Notes: generated by a model not told the origin, from the sequence alone. Counted from the stretch's first letter, positions 8,920 to 18,431 are shown. The stretch: DNA of 64,000 bases from Sphingobacterium bovistauri (GCF_020295405.1 NZ_JADEYP010000020.1:18890-82889), one strand, 5' to 3'. A program made the numbers and translations.

Positions 8920-9306
8920 TTATACTTTCCAAGCAATTACTGAGATCTCGATATTTACATTTCTAGGAAGTGTTTTCACAGCTACGCACTCGCGCGCAGG
9001 TTGGTTTGTAGTAAAATATTGTGCATACACTTCATTTACTGCAGCGAAATCACCCATGTCACTCAAGAAAATACTCACTTTTACGACATCTTCAAAGCTG
9101 TAATTTGCTGCTGACAAGATTGCGTTTACATTTTTTAGTACTTGATGTGCTTCGTCTTGAATTCCCGAATTTATTAATTCCATAGTCTCAGGATTGAAAG
9201 GGACTTGTCCAGATACGTACAATGTTTTATCTGCTTTGATAGCTTGGTTGTATGGCCCAATAGCAGCAGGGGCTTTTTCAGTGTTAATAATGACTTTTTG
9301 TGACAT
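8920..9306 (-). CDS. ridA: RidA-family enamine/imine deaminase
   Basis: RidA hydrolyses reactive 2-aminoacrylate-type enamines/imines made by PLP enzymes, protecting the cell from their damage. The 128-residue protein has the family signature ARECVAVKTLPRNVNIEISVIA at the C-terminus, with the arginine needed for activity in the PAR segment, and GPYNQAIK near the N-terminus. It follows the small membrane-protein gene at 9309-9419 with only two bases between, so the two are very likely one transcript. A terminator lies downstream. Confidence 0.95.
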   Translation of the reverse strand: MSQKVIINTEKAPAAIGPYNQAIKADKTLYVSGQVPFNPETMELINSGIQDEAHQVLKNVNAILSAANYSFEDVVKVSIFLSDMGDFAAVNEVYAQYFTTNQPARECVAVKTLPRNVNIEISVIAWKV

Positions 9307-9308
9307 GA

Positions 9309-9419
9309 TTATTTGTCTATAAATATTTTATAAATTATTCCCAATAAAAACAGAATAATGGCTATCGCATTAATGATATACATTATGCGTATAGATGTAG
9401 GTTTTTTTGTTTTAGACAT
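9309..9419 (-). CDS. 36-residue single-pass membrane protein upstream of ridA
   Basis: A short gene below common length cut-offs: ATG at 9417-9419, TAA at 9309-9311. The product begins MSKTKKPTSIRIMYI, continues as a hydrophobic segment (residues about 13-31, INAIAIILFLLGIIYKIF) and ends IDK. A positive N-terminus followed by one membrane helix suggests an inner-membrane miniprotein. The stop lies two bases before the ridA ATG, supporting translational coupling. Seen: frame, spacing, hydrophobicity. Not known: function. Confidence 0.6.
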   Translation of the reverse strand: MSKTKKPTSIRIMYIINAIAIILFLLGIIYKIFIDK

Positions 9420-9500
9420 AATCTTTTATTCTGTGTAGGCTAAGTTACAATGCTAAGGGGGGAATTACAAATCCAAAAAGCTTTTATTATACTTGTACCT

Positions 9501-10622
9501 ATGAAAAGCAAATTTGCACTAACGAACGGTATTATTTTCACAACAAATAATACGCTTACTCATAAATCTTTACTAGTTGATGGGATTCACATTTTGGAAA
9601 TTGTTGATGAATCAGCCATCCCGAGCGATTTTGAAAGAATAGATGTTAACGGTAAGAACATTTGTCCAGGTTTGATAGATTTACAAATTTATGGTGCTGG
9701 GGGAAGTTTGTTTTCATCCGAGTTAACAACAGAGTCAATATCGAAAATTGAACAAACATTACTTCGCCAAGGATGTACATCATTTTATCTCACGCTAGCG
9801 ACCAACACGTTAGATTTATTTAAAGAAGCGATAGCAATTTTTAAATCAGCTTCACCAAAAGTAGCTTTAGGCTTGCACTTGGAAGGTCCTTTTTTAAATC
9901 CAATCAAAAGAGGAGCTCATCCTGAAGAGCTTATTACACAAGCTTCTGTTGCTATTCTAGAGGATCTGTTATTTAGTCATCAGGGGGTAGTAAAAATGAT
10001 GACAATAGCACCAGAGCTTATGCAACTTGAATGTATGCAATATTTGCAAAATCAAGGCGTTTTACTAAGTGCCGGACATAGTAATGCGACATTTCAACAG
10101 GCGACGGATTCGTTCGAAATGGGGGTAAAAACGGTGACACATTTATGGAATGCAATGTCCGTTTTGCACCATCGTAATGTTGGTTTACCAGGAGCTACAT
10201 ACAATCACGATTCAGTGCATGCCTCTATTATAGTTGATGGAATACACGTTGACTATGAAGCTGTTAAAGTCAGTAAATCTATGATGAAGAATCGTTTGTT
10301 TTTAATTACGGATGCGGTTACAGACTGTGCAGAGGGCATTTACCAACATATTCTAAACGAAGACCATTATGTTCTTCCTGACGGCACCCTCTCAGGTTCA
10401 GCTTTGACTATGCTTAAAGCGGTAGAAAATTGTGTGAATAAGGTTGGTATTCCGCTAGATGAAGCTCTAAGAATGGCAACTTTGTATCCTGCTGATTTGA
10501 TTGGCCGCAATGATTTAGGACGATTAGAACAAGGTGCTTTGGCGAATATTCTTGTTTTTGATGAAAATTTTAATGTCGACTCAGTTTATTTTGAAGGTCA
10601 TGCAATAAAATTAAAGAAGTAG
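9501..10622 (+). CDS. nagA: N-acetylglucosamine-6-phosphate deacetylase NagA
   Basis: NagA removes the acetyl group from GlcNAc-6-P to give glucosamine-6-P, the entry step for GlcNAc and recycled cell-wall sugar into central metabolism. The 373-residue protein shows the amidohydrolase pieces LHLEGPFLNP (metal-binding Glu), SAGHSNA and THLWNAMS (metal His), DGIHVD and ITDAVTD (catalytic Asp), ending with LSGSALTM. The frame is open from 9450, but ATG 9501 (MKSKFALTNG) is the family start. A TATACTTG box at 9488-9495 lies only five bases before that ATG, so a leaderless transcript is possible. It opens the long plus-strand cell-wall-sugar run. Confidence 0.95.
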   Translation: MKSKFALTNGIIFTTNNTLTHKSLLVDGIHILEIVDESAIPSDFERIDVNGKNICPGLIDLQIYGAGGSLFSSELTTESISKIEQTLLRQGCTSFYLTLATNTLDLFKEAIAIFKSASPKVALGLHLEGPFLNPIKRGAHPEELITQASVAILEDLLFSHQGVVKMMTIAPELMQLECMQYLQNQGVLLSAGHSNATFQQATDSFEMGVKTVTHLWNAMSVLHHRNVGLPGATYNHDSVHASIIVDGIHVDYEAVKVSKSMMKNRLFLITDAVTDCAEGIYQHILNEDHYVLPDGTLSGSALTMLKAVENCVNKVGIPLDEALRMATLYPADLIGRNDLGRLEQGALANILVFDENFNVDSVYFEGHAIKLKK

Positions 10623-10684
10623 TAAAATTTTTGCGATATCTTGACTTTTAACATATCAGATGAAGTAAAATGAAAGTATATCTG

Positions 10685-10692
10685 TAGTTTTG
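10685..10692 (+). promoter_or_regulatory. candidate -7 box (TAnnTTTG) of the DigH-like gene
   Basis: TAGTTTTG matches the Bacteroidota -7 consensus TAnnTTTG exactly. The ATG of the next gene is at 10699, six bases later, so transcription would begin at or next to the start codon. No TTTG -33 box is visible at the usual spacing, which lowers confidence. Confidence 0.4.
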
Positions 10693-10698
10693 TATCCT

Positions 10699-12333
10699 AT
10701 GAAAGTTAAAATATTTAATGTATTGGCTTTGATGAGCCTATTTTTATTGTTTGCCGTATCGTGTAAGTCTAAAAAGCAGAAAGAAAAAAGTAAACCGTTG
10801 GTTGAGGCTGCAGTGTCTAACACAGCAGCAATCCAGTCACAAGCCATTACTCCTGCTCCTAAAGCAGAAGTTAATAGTGCAGTAAAGGAAAAAGTAGAAG
10901 CTCTAAAAGAAGAAAAAGTAAAAGTAACCTTACCAGAGGTGCCACGTGAATTTCGTGCAGCTTGGGTGGCAACTGTAGCAAATATAAACTGGCCTTCAAA
11001 AAGAGATCTAACCACAGAACAACAAAAGGAAGAAGCAATTCGCTTATTGGACCTATTGAAAGATAATAATTTTAACGCAGTAATCTTTCAAGTTAGACCT
11101 TCTTCAGATGCGCTATACGACAGTAAATTCGAACCTTGGTCATATTTCTTAACAGGTGAAATAGGTAAAAGACCTGAGCCGTTTTACGATCCATTAGAAT
11201 TTTGGGTAGAAGAAGCACACAAACGTGGATTGGAATTGCATGTCTGGTTGAATCCGTATCGTGCACACCATTCAAATGGTGGTGTGGTGACTTCTAAATC
11301 AATGGCAAGAACAGCCTCTGATTACGTAGTTCGTTTGAAAAATGGCATGTATTGGTTTGACCCAGCAGATCAACGTACGCAAGATCATGCATCACGCGTG
11401 GTGAATGATATCGTAAAACGTTACGATATTGATGGTGTTCACTTTGATGATTATTTTTATCCATACGCTAGTTATAATGGTGGTTCAGATTTTCCAGATA
11501 ATAAAACTTGGAATATCTATAAATCAAATGGTGGAGAGTTGAATAGAGGTGATTGGAGAAGATCCCATGTCAATAATTTCATTGAACGTATTTACAAGGA
11601 GATCAAAGCTGAAAAGCCATTTGTTAAATTTGGTTTAAGTCCATTTGGTATATGGAAACCAGGTTATCCTGCTGGTGTTACTGGTTCTTCGCAATACGAT
11701 GAATTGTATGCTGACGCAAAATTGTGGTTGAACAAAGGCTGGATTGATTATTTTACCCCTCAATTGTATTGGCCTATCGAGCCATCAAGACAGAGTTTTA
11801 CAGCGTTGTTGAAATGGTGGGAGTCAGAAAATACTTTTGGTAGACACTTGTGGCCAGGATTGAATACCGTAGAGGTTAAAGCATCCCATAAGCCGTCTGA
11901 AATTGTCAATCAAATTAATGCGACTCGCTCTATAGTACCTAATAGTCCTGGAGTTGTACATTGGAGTATAGCGGGATTGACGAAAAGTCCAGAAATGTTA
12001 TCAACTATTGCAAATGGACCTTATAGAATAAAATCTTTAGTTCCTAAATCACCATGGTTGAAAGCAAATTCTTTATTGGCACCTACATTGTTGATAACAG
12101 CAGAACAAGGAAAAGTCTTTGCAAAATGGCTGCACCAACAACCTGAGCAAGTAAGGCAATATGTCGTATATGCGAAATACGGTGATTCATGGGAATGGGA
12201 AATTTTAAATAGTGAAGTTTCTTCTAAAGAATTTGTGAATTCTAAAAATGGAAAGAAATTAAACAGCATCGCAGTCAAAGCGATAGATCGTTTAGGAAAC
12301 GAAAGTGATTATGAAGCAAAAATTATCAAATAA
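10699..12333 (+). CDS. DUF187/GHL10 glycosidase lipoprotein, DigH-like
   Basis: A 544-residue lipoprotein (signal peptide with cysteine at residue 22) carrying a glycosyl-hydrolase-like family 10 (DUF187, PF02638) TIM barrel: REFRAAWVATVANINWPS, IFQVRPSSDALY, LHVWLNPYR, YDIDGVHFDDYFYP (acidic active-site strand) and FTPQLYWPIE. A C-terminal beta domain follows from about residue 450. In this family E. coli DigH (YddW) is known to cut peptide-free peptidoglycan glycan strands, so a cell-wall glycan substrate is the best guess here, in line with nagA upstream and amidases downstream. The precise bond cleaved is inference. It starts at ATG 10699; a TTG at 10690 gives a poorer signal peptide. Confidence 0.85.
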   Translation: MKVKIFNVLALMSLFLLFAVSCKSKKQKEKSKPLVEAAVSNTAAIQSQAITPAPKAEVNSAVKEKVEALKEEKVKVTLPEVPREFRAAWVATVANINWPSKRDLTTEQQKEEAIRLLDLLKDNNFNAVIFQVRPSSDALYDSKFEPWSYFLTGEIGKRPEPFYDPLEFWVEEAHKRGLELHVWLNPYRAHHSNGGVVTSKSMARTASDYVVRLKNGMYWFDPADQRTQDHASRVVNDIVKRYDIDGVHFDDYFYPYASYNGGSDFPDNKTWNIYKSNGGELNRGDWRRSHVNNFIERIYKEIKAEKPFVKFGLSPFGIWKPGYPAGVTGSSQYDELYADAKLWLNKGWIDYFTPQLYWPIEPSRQSFTALLKWWESENTFGRHLWPGLNTVEVKASHKPSEIVNQINATRSIVPNSPGVVHWSIAGLTKSPEMLSTIANGPYRIKSLVPKSPWLKANSLLAPTLLITAEQGKVFAKWLHQQPEQVRQYVVYAKYGDSWEWEILNSEVSSKEFVNSKNGKKLNSIAVKAIDRLGNESDYEAKIIK

Positions 12334-12334
12334 T

Positions 12335-12370
12335 AAAAAAAGCCAGATATAAAAATTCTGGCTTTTTTTA
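12335..12370 (+). terminator. hairpin terminator after the DigH-like gene
   Basis: AGCCAGA (12341-12347) pairs with TCTGGCT (12357-12363), preceded by seven A and followed by a T run. Confidence 0.85.
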
Positions 12371-12416
12371 TTATTTTTATTCAAACCCTTATTATGAATA
12401 AAAATAATGTAGACCT

Positions 12417-13394
12417 ATGAATTATTATAAAAATGCAATTAGACTATTTTCGGTAACGTTAACAACTTTGTTTTTTATCCATTGTGGAAAATCAGAAGTA
12501 CCACAAGAAATCGTAAAGGAACCAGAGCCAACTGAAGAAGAAACACCAATTACCCCTACAACACCTACACCAATTGATGTTATTGAATTAATTAAAACCA
12601 AATCATCGTTGATTAAGTCTATAATTTCGACAGATACAAAGATCTTGGCAGAAGGGATTACGACATATTCAATAAAATATGTTAACACTACTGATCGAAA
12701 TATGAATATCAGTATTATCGTCGCTGATATGGGCTACAAACATGTTAGTGCTCAAGTATTAAATCCATATAATTCGTCAGATAATAAATTTCAAAACCTA
12801 CCAGATATGGCGAGGGCAAATGAGGAAGTCGGAACTAAAATTTGGGCTGCTGTTAATGGAGATTATTTCTCTTGGAGTAACATGTTGACTACCGGTCCAT
12901 TTATCCATGATGGCGTTATACGAAAGGGAAATCCAGTAGGAAGTAGCAGGCCTGCTTTTGGAATCACTCGTGTTGGTTTGCCTGTCTTCCTTAATCCCCC
13001 AGCTAGTCAATCTGCCGTGTTTCAATACGGAGATAATCTATTAAAACATCTAATTGGTGGCAATCAATGGTTTATTTACAACGGTAATAAAATTACGATA
13101 AATGATTCAACGGTCGAGCCTAGGACCGCTATAGGGATGCGTGAGGACAAAAAGTTAATTGCCATCACCGTAGACGGACGCCAAGCTAGCCATTCTAATG
13201 GGATGTCATTCGTACAATTGCAGAGTATTTATGAAGCTCTAGGTGCTAAGTTCGCATTTAATTTAGATGGAGGAGGCTCTACGGTTTCTGTGGCAAGAAG
13301 GGGCAACTCGGCAGAATGGGATATTTTAAATAACCCTAGTGAAGTACCTTTACGTGCTATTGCAAACGGAATAGGCTTTATTTCCACGAAATAA
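12417..13394 (+). CDS. phosphodiester glycosidase (NAGPA/PF09992) lipoprotein
   Basis: A 325-residue lipoprotein: signal peptide ending in FFIHC (cysteine 23), a Pro/Thr/Glu-rich linker (about residues 28-50), then a phosphodiester glycosidase domain. Diagnostic stretches are NGDYFSW, TGPFIHDGVIRKG, PRTAIGM, ITVDGRQ and FNLDGGGSTV. The family includes the mammalian uncovering enzyme, which removes GlcNAc from a GlcNAc-phospho-mannose diester. Bacterial members are mostly uncharacterised. With peptidoglycan enzymes around it, a sugar-phosphodiester in cell-wall polymers (for instance teichoic-acid linkage units of Gram-positive prey) is one possible target; that is speculation. It is flanked by terminators on both sides and is probably its own transcript. 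Confidence 0.85.
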   Translation: MNYYKNAIRLFSVTLTTLFFIHCGKSEVPQEIVKEPEPTEEETPITPTTPTPIDVIELIKTKSSLIKSIISTDTKILAEGITTYSIKYVNTTDRNMNISIIVADMGYKHVSAQVLNPYNSSDNKFQNLPDMARANEEVGTKIWAAVNGDYFSWSNMLTTGPFIHDGVIRKGNPVGSSRPAFGITRVGLPVFLNPPASQSAVFQYGDNLLKHLIGGNQWFIYNGNKITINDSTVEPRTAIGMREDKKLIAITVDGRQASHSNGMSFVQLQSIYEALGAKFAFNLDGGGSTVSVARRGNSAEWDILNNPSEVPLRAIANGIGFISTK

Positions 13395-13741
13395 GCTGAA
13401 CAATGTTATAAGTGAATGTATGCATGATTGTTCGTTTTTTTGCAAAAAAAACGAACAATCATGTTTTTTTTCTTTTTCTTTTCTTAATATTGTTATGTAA
13501 AGCGTAAGAAGCACCAGTTTACCTAATTTGAAAAGAAAAATTCGCTTTACCTTATCTAACAATTTATTTACGGAAATTAATTTACTCTTAAATAAATTTA
13601 GATTTTCATAGGAAATATATTTATATATGATAAAATCTATATATAAGAATTATTAAGATGGAATGATTAGTGCCGAAGCATTTAGTAGTTCTTGGAGTAT
13701 TGAAAAATTATTTATAAACCTAATAATAATCTATCAAACAC
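13395..13741. other. intergenic region upstream of SusC 1
   Basis: Besides the terminator at 13423-13470, an 8-bp inverted pair GTAAAGCG (13497-13504) / CGCTTTAC (13543-13550) is present, then about 190 bases of AT-rich DNA leading into the susC-like gene. No gene or clear promoter box recognised. Confidence 0.5.
13423..13470 (+). terminator. strong hairpin terminator after the phosphodiester glycosidase gene
   Basis: A 19-bp perfect stem (13423-13441 with 13444-13462, loop of two bases) containing CATGATTGTTCG is followed by a run of eight T. Confidence 0.9.
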
Positions 13742-16700
13742 ATGAAAAGAAGATTACTTCTCACATTTTTCGGGGTCGCTGTTTATGCATCCTGTTTGAT
13801 GGCTCAGCAAAAGTCAATCTCTGGTAAGGTAATTAATCCTTCTGGCGAGGCTATGGGCAATGTCACAGTTGTAGTACAGGGATCAAATCGAACTGTAAAA
13901 ACAAATTCGGACGGAACGTTTACGATTCAAGCTTCTCCTGGGGAAAAGCTCGTTTTTCGCGCTGTAGGCTCGAGTGAGTTTGTTCAAGTAGTCGGGTCAC
14001 AAAATACATATTCAATTAGTCTTACTAATTCACAAGAGGAATTGCAGGAAGTTATTGTGACAGCGATGGGGATTAAACAACAGGCTCGTTCTATAAGTTT
14101 CGCTGTTCAAAATGTATCTTCTAAAGATATTTCGGAGTCAAATCAACCGAATCTTGTTAATGCTATTCAGGGTAAGGTTGCAGGGGTACAGATCACCAAT
14201 TCAGGGGGTGCTCCAGGGGCATCTGCAAATATTATGATACGTGGAGGAAGCTCACTTAGTGGTAATAATCAACCCTTATTTGTCATCGATGGTATTCCGG
14301 TAGATAACACAACTCCAGTATCTCAAGGTGGTTTAAGTGCTGGATCTGCTCCTGCATCCAATAGGGGGATAGATATAAATCCTGAAGATATAGCTAGTAT
14401 GACTGTATTGAAGGGGCCTGCTGCTGCTGCACTTTATGGAATAAGAGCAGCTAGTGGTGCTATTGTTATTACTACAAAAACGGGTACATCTGGCCGCGGT
14501 GGAGTATCGTATGGAAATACTTTTTCATTTGATCAAGTAAATAGGTTGCCCGAGTTACAATCTAAATTTAAGCAAGGTTTACTCGGTGCATTTGACGATA
14601 AAAGTTATCTATCATGGGGTCCAGAGTTTTCTTCAAGTGATATGATTTATGATAATTTGGGTGATTTTTTTCAATCGGGTTTTGCCCAATCACATGATCT
14701 TACTGCTAGTGGAGGTACAGAGAAGACTTCGTTTTATACTTCAGCATCTATTTTTGATCAAGGTGGTATTGCAAAAAATACAGATTTTGGCAGAAAATCA
14801 TTCCGATTAAATGCTGATCATAAAGTCTTTGATAATTTAAAGATTGGTGGTAATATGAATTATGTTAATACGGACAGAACATATTTTCCACAAGGGAGTG
14901 CTAATGGTGTCATGGGGGCAATTTATTGGCCTAGAAATGTTGACATGAAAGACTATCTTACCCCTGCAGGTACTCAAAAAATACTAAGTGAAAATTCTAC
15001 TGGCGCTATCGATAATCCATATTGGACGATAAATAAAAAGCCTATTACTAACAAAGTAAACCGTGTTATTGCAATTGGTGATATTTCTTATGATCCATTT
15101 TCTTGGATGAATTTGACCTACCGTTTAGGGACCGATTACTATACGGAAAACTTTCAAAGTCTTACTACTCCAACTTCGCAAACCAATATTAATGGTTATT
15201 TGGCTGAGTCGACAGCTAATAATCAAATAACTACGTCGACATTTTTAGCAAATTTCAGAAAATCTCTTTCTGATTTTAATTTCAATTTGACTTTAGGTCA
15301 TAATGTGGAAGCAACATTTAGGCAGACGACAACAGCTACCGCTAGAAATTTTATTGATCCAGATTTTGTTGGTATCAATAATTCACTTGCGGCAAATCGT
15401 ACTGTATCCAAATCATTAAGTCGAAGAAGAATTATTGGAGCTTTTGGTGATTTGAATATGGATTGGAAAAATATGGTCTTCTTAAACATTAGAGGTCGTA
15501 ACGATTGGTCATCTACATTGCCTAAGTCTAATAATTCCTTTTTCTACCCTTCGGTCAGTGCATCTACTGTTGTCACGGATTTATTAAAGGAATTAAATGT
15601 TGTCGAGTCTACAGGAGTCTTATCTTATGCTAAGATAAGGGGGGCATGGGCTCAAGTTGGTAAAGATGCGCCTACTCACGTTTTGCAAACTACATTAGGA
15701 ACTTATATTAATGATTTCACTATAAATCCTAGAGGATTTATTACTAATATTAACGATTACTATGGTAATCCTAATCTTAAGCCAGAGTTTACAAATTCGT
15801 ATGAGGTAGGAGCTGATGTTCGTTTTTTCAATAATCGATTGAATTTGGATGTGACTTGGTACAAAACTAAATCAGATGATCAAATTTTGGGCACAAGAAC
15901 TCCACCTTCTTCAGGTTCGTTCTTGGCTTACTTAAATGGAGGATCTATCCAGAACAAAGGATGGGAAGCTATTGTTAATATTCAGCCAATTAAAAAGCAA
16001 AACTTCTCTTGGAACTTTGATGTCAATTTTAGCACCAATAAATCGAAAGTATTAAGTTTACCTGGAAGTTTAGATAGGGTAGAATTGTCAGATGCTTGGG
16101 TGGTAGATGATGCTGCGCAGGGTGCTGCTTATCTTAATGGAAGTTTGTTTGGGATAAATGGTAGATCTTGGAAAAAGAATGATCAAGGTCAATATTTGTT
16201 AGACAATAATGGAAGACCTCAGATCTCATCTGTATTATCTCAAGTAGGTGATCGTAATCCAGATTGGATAGGTGGTATTACCAATAATTTTAAATATAAA
16301 GATTTCGGTTTGTCTTTTATGTGGGATTTCAGACAAGGTGGAGATGTATTTAATGCAACAGCGGTTACTTTAGTTAAATCTGGTTTGAGTCCTTTTACTT
16401 TAGACCGTGGTACAACTGTTATTCCTGGTATTATAGAGTCGACAGGGGTAGAAAATAATAAGGCTATTAATTTGGACCAAGATTATTATCAGACTTTGTA
16501 TGCCGCTAACGCAACAAACTTTGTAGAGGATGGAAGTTGGGTTCGATTAAGATATGTGAGCTTAACATATGCTGCTCCTCAATCATTAGTTAATCAATTA
16601 AAATTAAAAAACCTACAATTTACTCTTACAGGAAGAAACTTGTTGTTGTTTAGCAATTATTCAGGCGTTGATCCTGAGGTTTCTGGTAGCGGAGCTGGTG

Positions 16701-16786
16701 TAGGAGGTTCAGGTTCTTTTGGTTTTGATAACCTTGGATTGCCAGCGACTCGTGGTTTTGATTTTGGTTTTAAATTTTCTTTTTAA
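13742..16786 (+). CDS. SusC/RagA-family TonB-dependent outer-membrane transporter, pair 1
   Basis: A 1014-residue outer-membrane TonB-dependent transporter of the SusC/RagA type. It has a signal peptide (to about residue 21, LMAQ), a CarboxypepD_reg-like beta-sandwich (residues 24-95, SISGKVINPSGEAM), the segment ELQEVIVTAMG, a plug domain (NAIQGKVAGVQIT, IMIRGGSSLSGNNQPLFVIDG, ASMTVLKGPAAAALYGIRAA) and a beta barrel ending in a C-terminal aromatic residue (FGFKFSF). There is no N-terminal STN signalling domain, so control by an anti-sigma partner is not expected. The susD gene follows after seven bases. Substrate cannot be read from sequence; the two downstream amidases suggest peptidoglycan fragments. 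Confidence 0.93.
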   Translation: MKRRLLLTFFGVAVYASCLMAQQKSISGKVINPSGEAMGNVTVVVQGSNRTVKTNSDGTFTIQASPGEKLVFRAVGSSEFVQVVGSQNTYSISLTNSQEELQEVIVTAMGIKQQARSISFAVQNVSSKDISESNQPNLVNAIQGKVAGVQITNSGGAPGASANIMIRGGSSLSGNNQPLFVIDGIPVDNTTPVSQGGLSAGSAPASNRGIDINPEDIASMTVLKGPAAAALYGIRAASGAIVITTKTGTSGRGGVSYGNTFSFDQVNRLPELQSKFKQGLLGAFDDKSYLSWGPEFSSSDMIYDNLGDFFQSGFAQSHDLTASGGTEKTSFYTSASIFDQGGIAKNTDFGRKSFRLNADHKVFDNLKIGGNMNYVNTDRTYFPQGSANGVMGAIYWPRNVDMKDYLTPAGTQKILSENSTGAIDNPYWTINKKPITNKVNRVIAIGDISYDPFSWMNLTYRLGTDYYTENFQSLTTPTSQTNINGYLAESTANNQITTSTFLANFRKSLSDFNFNLTLGHNVEATFRQTTTATARNFIDPDFVGINNSLAANRTVSKSLSRRRIIGAFGDLNMDWKNMVFLNIRGRNDWSSTLPKSNNSFFYPSVSASTVVTDLLKELNVVESTGVLSYAKIRGAWAQVGKDAPTHVLQTTLGTYINDFTINPRGFITNINDYYGNPNLKPEFTNSYEVGADVRFFNNRLNLDVTWYKTKSDDQILGTRTPPSSGSFLAYLNGGSIQNKGWEAIVNIQPIKKQNFSWNFDVNFSTNKSKVLSLPGSLDRVELSDAWVVDDAAQGAAYLNGSLFGINGRSWKKNDQGQYLLDNNGRPQISSVLSQVGDRNPDWIGGITNNFKYKDFGLSFMWDFRQGGDVFNATAVTLVKSGLSPFTLDRGTTVIPGIIESTGVENNKAINLDQDYYQTLYAANATNFVEDGSWVRLRYVSLTYAAPQSLVNQLKLKNLQFTLTGRNLLLFSNYSGVDPEVSGSGAGVGGSGSFGFDNLGLPATRGFDFGFKFSF

Positions 16787-16793
16787 TTAGGTT

Positions 16794-18383
16794 ATGAAAA
16801 ATAGAACATTAAAAAATAGTTTGGGTCTTATTTCTCTCGGAGTTTCTTTGATATTTAATTCATGTGAGAACTATCTAGATGTAAACACAGATCCTAATAA
16901 TCCAGCTAAAGTAGAGGCTGCAAGTCGTATTGCGGGTGCTATAACAACATCTAGTGGAGCTTCACAATGGCGTGGAACACGAGAATTGGCTGCTGTAATG
17001 CAGTATGGAGGCCTTCAAAGTGCTTCTTCAGGAGGTTATGCTGCAGCAAACTGGAGATTTACAGCAAGTTATTTCTTGTGGCAAAATGCATATGTAAATA
17101 CGATGCCAAATTCAGTGGATTTAATTCGTTTAGGAGAGGAAGAAGGTAATCTACATTTTGTAGGTGTGGGGAAAACAATTCTAGCACTGAATTTTGGATT
17201 ATTGACTAGTCAATACGGTGATATAGTTTTCGATGATTATTATGATGGGAAAAATCAAATAGCATTAACACCGAAGTTCAATACACAAAAAGAAGTCTAT
17301 GAAAAAATCCAAGTATTGCTTGACGAGGCTATAGTGGCATTCGATAATACTACGAATAATAGACCTTTGAATATTAAAAATGGAGATTTATTGTATCAAG
17401 GTGATGTAAGTAAATGGAAAAAGTTTGCGTGGTCATTAAAAGCAAGGTATTATAATCATTTAAGTAAAAAGTCCAGTCTGTATAATGCTGACAAAGTAAT
17501 AGAAGCATGTTCTAAAGGTTTTGATGGAGATGGCATGGATGCAGAATTCGCCTATTTGTCAGGAGGGTTGTTGGTAGATGAAAATCCATGGTCAAGCTGG
17601 GGAGGGTTTGAGAGCACGACAAATCCTAGGTATTTTGCATGGACCCAGTTTTTCGTTAATATGTTAACATCATTTCCTGTGTCTAACACATTGTACGATG
17701 ATCCTCGTGTTTCTAAAATTATGAAACCCGCTGCTTCTGACGGGAAATATAGGGGCCCTGGGTCTGGAAATTTTATCACGAATGGTCAAGGAGTGCTTGC
17801 GGATGGAAGTGCTGGCGATGCTACGAAAACGTCTCCTAATGATTACGGTAGATTTAGTAAAAGTGGTTATTATACTAACACTACATCTCCATTTGGATTC
17901 ATTACTTACTCTGAGGTTAAATTTATAGAAGCCGAAGCAAGACTGCGTAAGGGAGATAAATCAGGGGCAAAAGTAGCTTTTGAAGAAGGTGTTAAAGCAA
18001 ATATGCGCAAGCTTGGTGTTAGTGGATCTGAAATCACGGCATATTGGGTGAGCCAAAAGGCAGATGGTTTTGATACTAAGTTCGAAGCATCATTAAACAA
18101 TGGTTTATCTTACATTCTAAGACAAAAGTATATATCATTGTGTTTGAATCCGGAAACATGGAACGATATGCGTAGAATGGACTATAGCGCAGCTATTTAT
18201 GGCCCTAGTTTGAAACGTCCAAAGTATCTTAATACTACTGTTTTTGATGAAAATAACCCTAATCAATGGATACAAGCTATGGTTTACGAAACGAATGAAC
18301 AGACTCGTAATCCAGATGCTGTAGGGGATAATTCTGAAAAAAGTAGATTGTTGACTCCTACTTGGATAAATACTGCTGAATAA
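16794..18383 (+). CDS. SusD/RagB-family lipoprotein (SusD-like_2 type), pair 1
   Basis: A 529-residue surface lipoprotein (cysteine 24, FNSCENYLDVNTDPNNP) that caps the SusC transporter and captures substrate. The opening ENYLDVNTDPNNPAKVEAA and the TPR-like helices (TQKEVYEKIQVLLDEAI, ITYSEVKFIEAEARLRKGD, LRQKYISLCLNPETWNDMRRMDY) are those of the SusD-like_2 group. It starts seven bases after susC 1 and is followed by a terminator-like hairpin and then the amidase genes. Ligand unknown. Confidence 0.93.
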   Translation: MKNRTLKNSLGLISLGVSLIFNSCENYLDVNTDPNNPAKVEAASRIAGAITTSSGASQWRGTRELAAVMQYGGLQSASSGGYAAANWRFTASYFLWQNAYVNTMPNSVDLIRLGEEEGNLHFVGVGKTILALNFGLLTSQYGDIVFDDYYDGKNQIALTPKFNTQKEVYEKIQVLLDEAIVAFDNTTNNRPLNIKNGDLLYQGDVSKWKKFAWSLKARYYNHLSKKSSLYNADKVIEACSKGFDGDGMDAEFAYLSGGLLVDENPWSSWGGFESTTNPRYFAWTQFFVNMLTSFPVSNTLYDDPRVSKIMKPAASDGKYRGPGSGNFITNGQGVLADGSAGDATKTSPNDYGRFSKSGYYTNTTSPFGFITYSEVKFIEAEARLRKGDKSGAKVAFEEGVKANMRKLGVSGSEITAYWVSQKADGFDTKFEASLNNGLSYILRQKYISLCLNPETWNDMRRMDYSAAIYGPSLKRPKYLNTTVFDENNPNQWIQAMVYETNEQTRNPDAVGDNSEKSRLLTPTWINTAE

Positions 18384-18390
18384 TTATTGA

Positions 18391-18417
18391 AAAAAGGGAC
18401 TTGCAAAGTCCCTTTTT
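18391..18417 (+). terminator. hairpin after SusD 1
   Basis: AAAAGGGACTT (18392-18402) pairs with AAGTCCCTTTT (18406-18416). The amidase gene begins 15 bases on, so this may reduce rather than stop transcription into it. Confidence 0.75.
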
Positions 18418-18431
18418 AATATTTAACTTTT

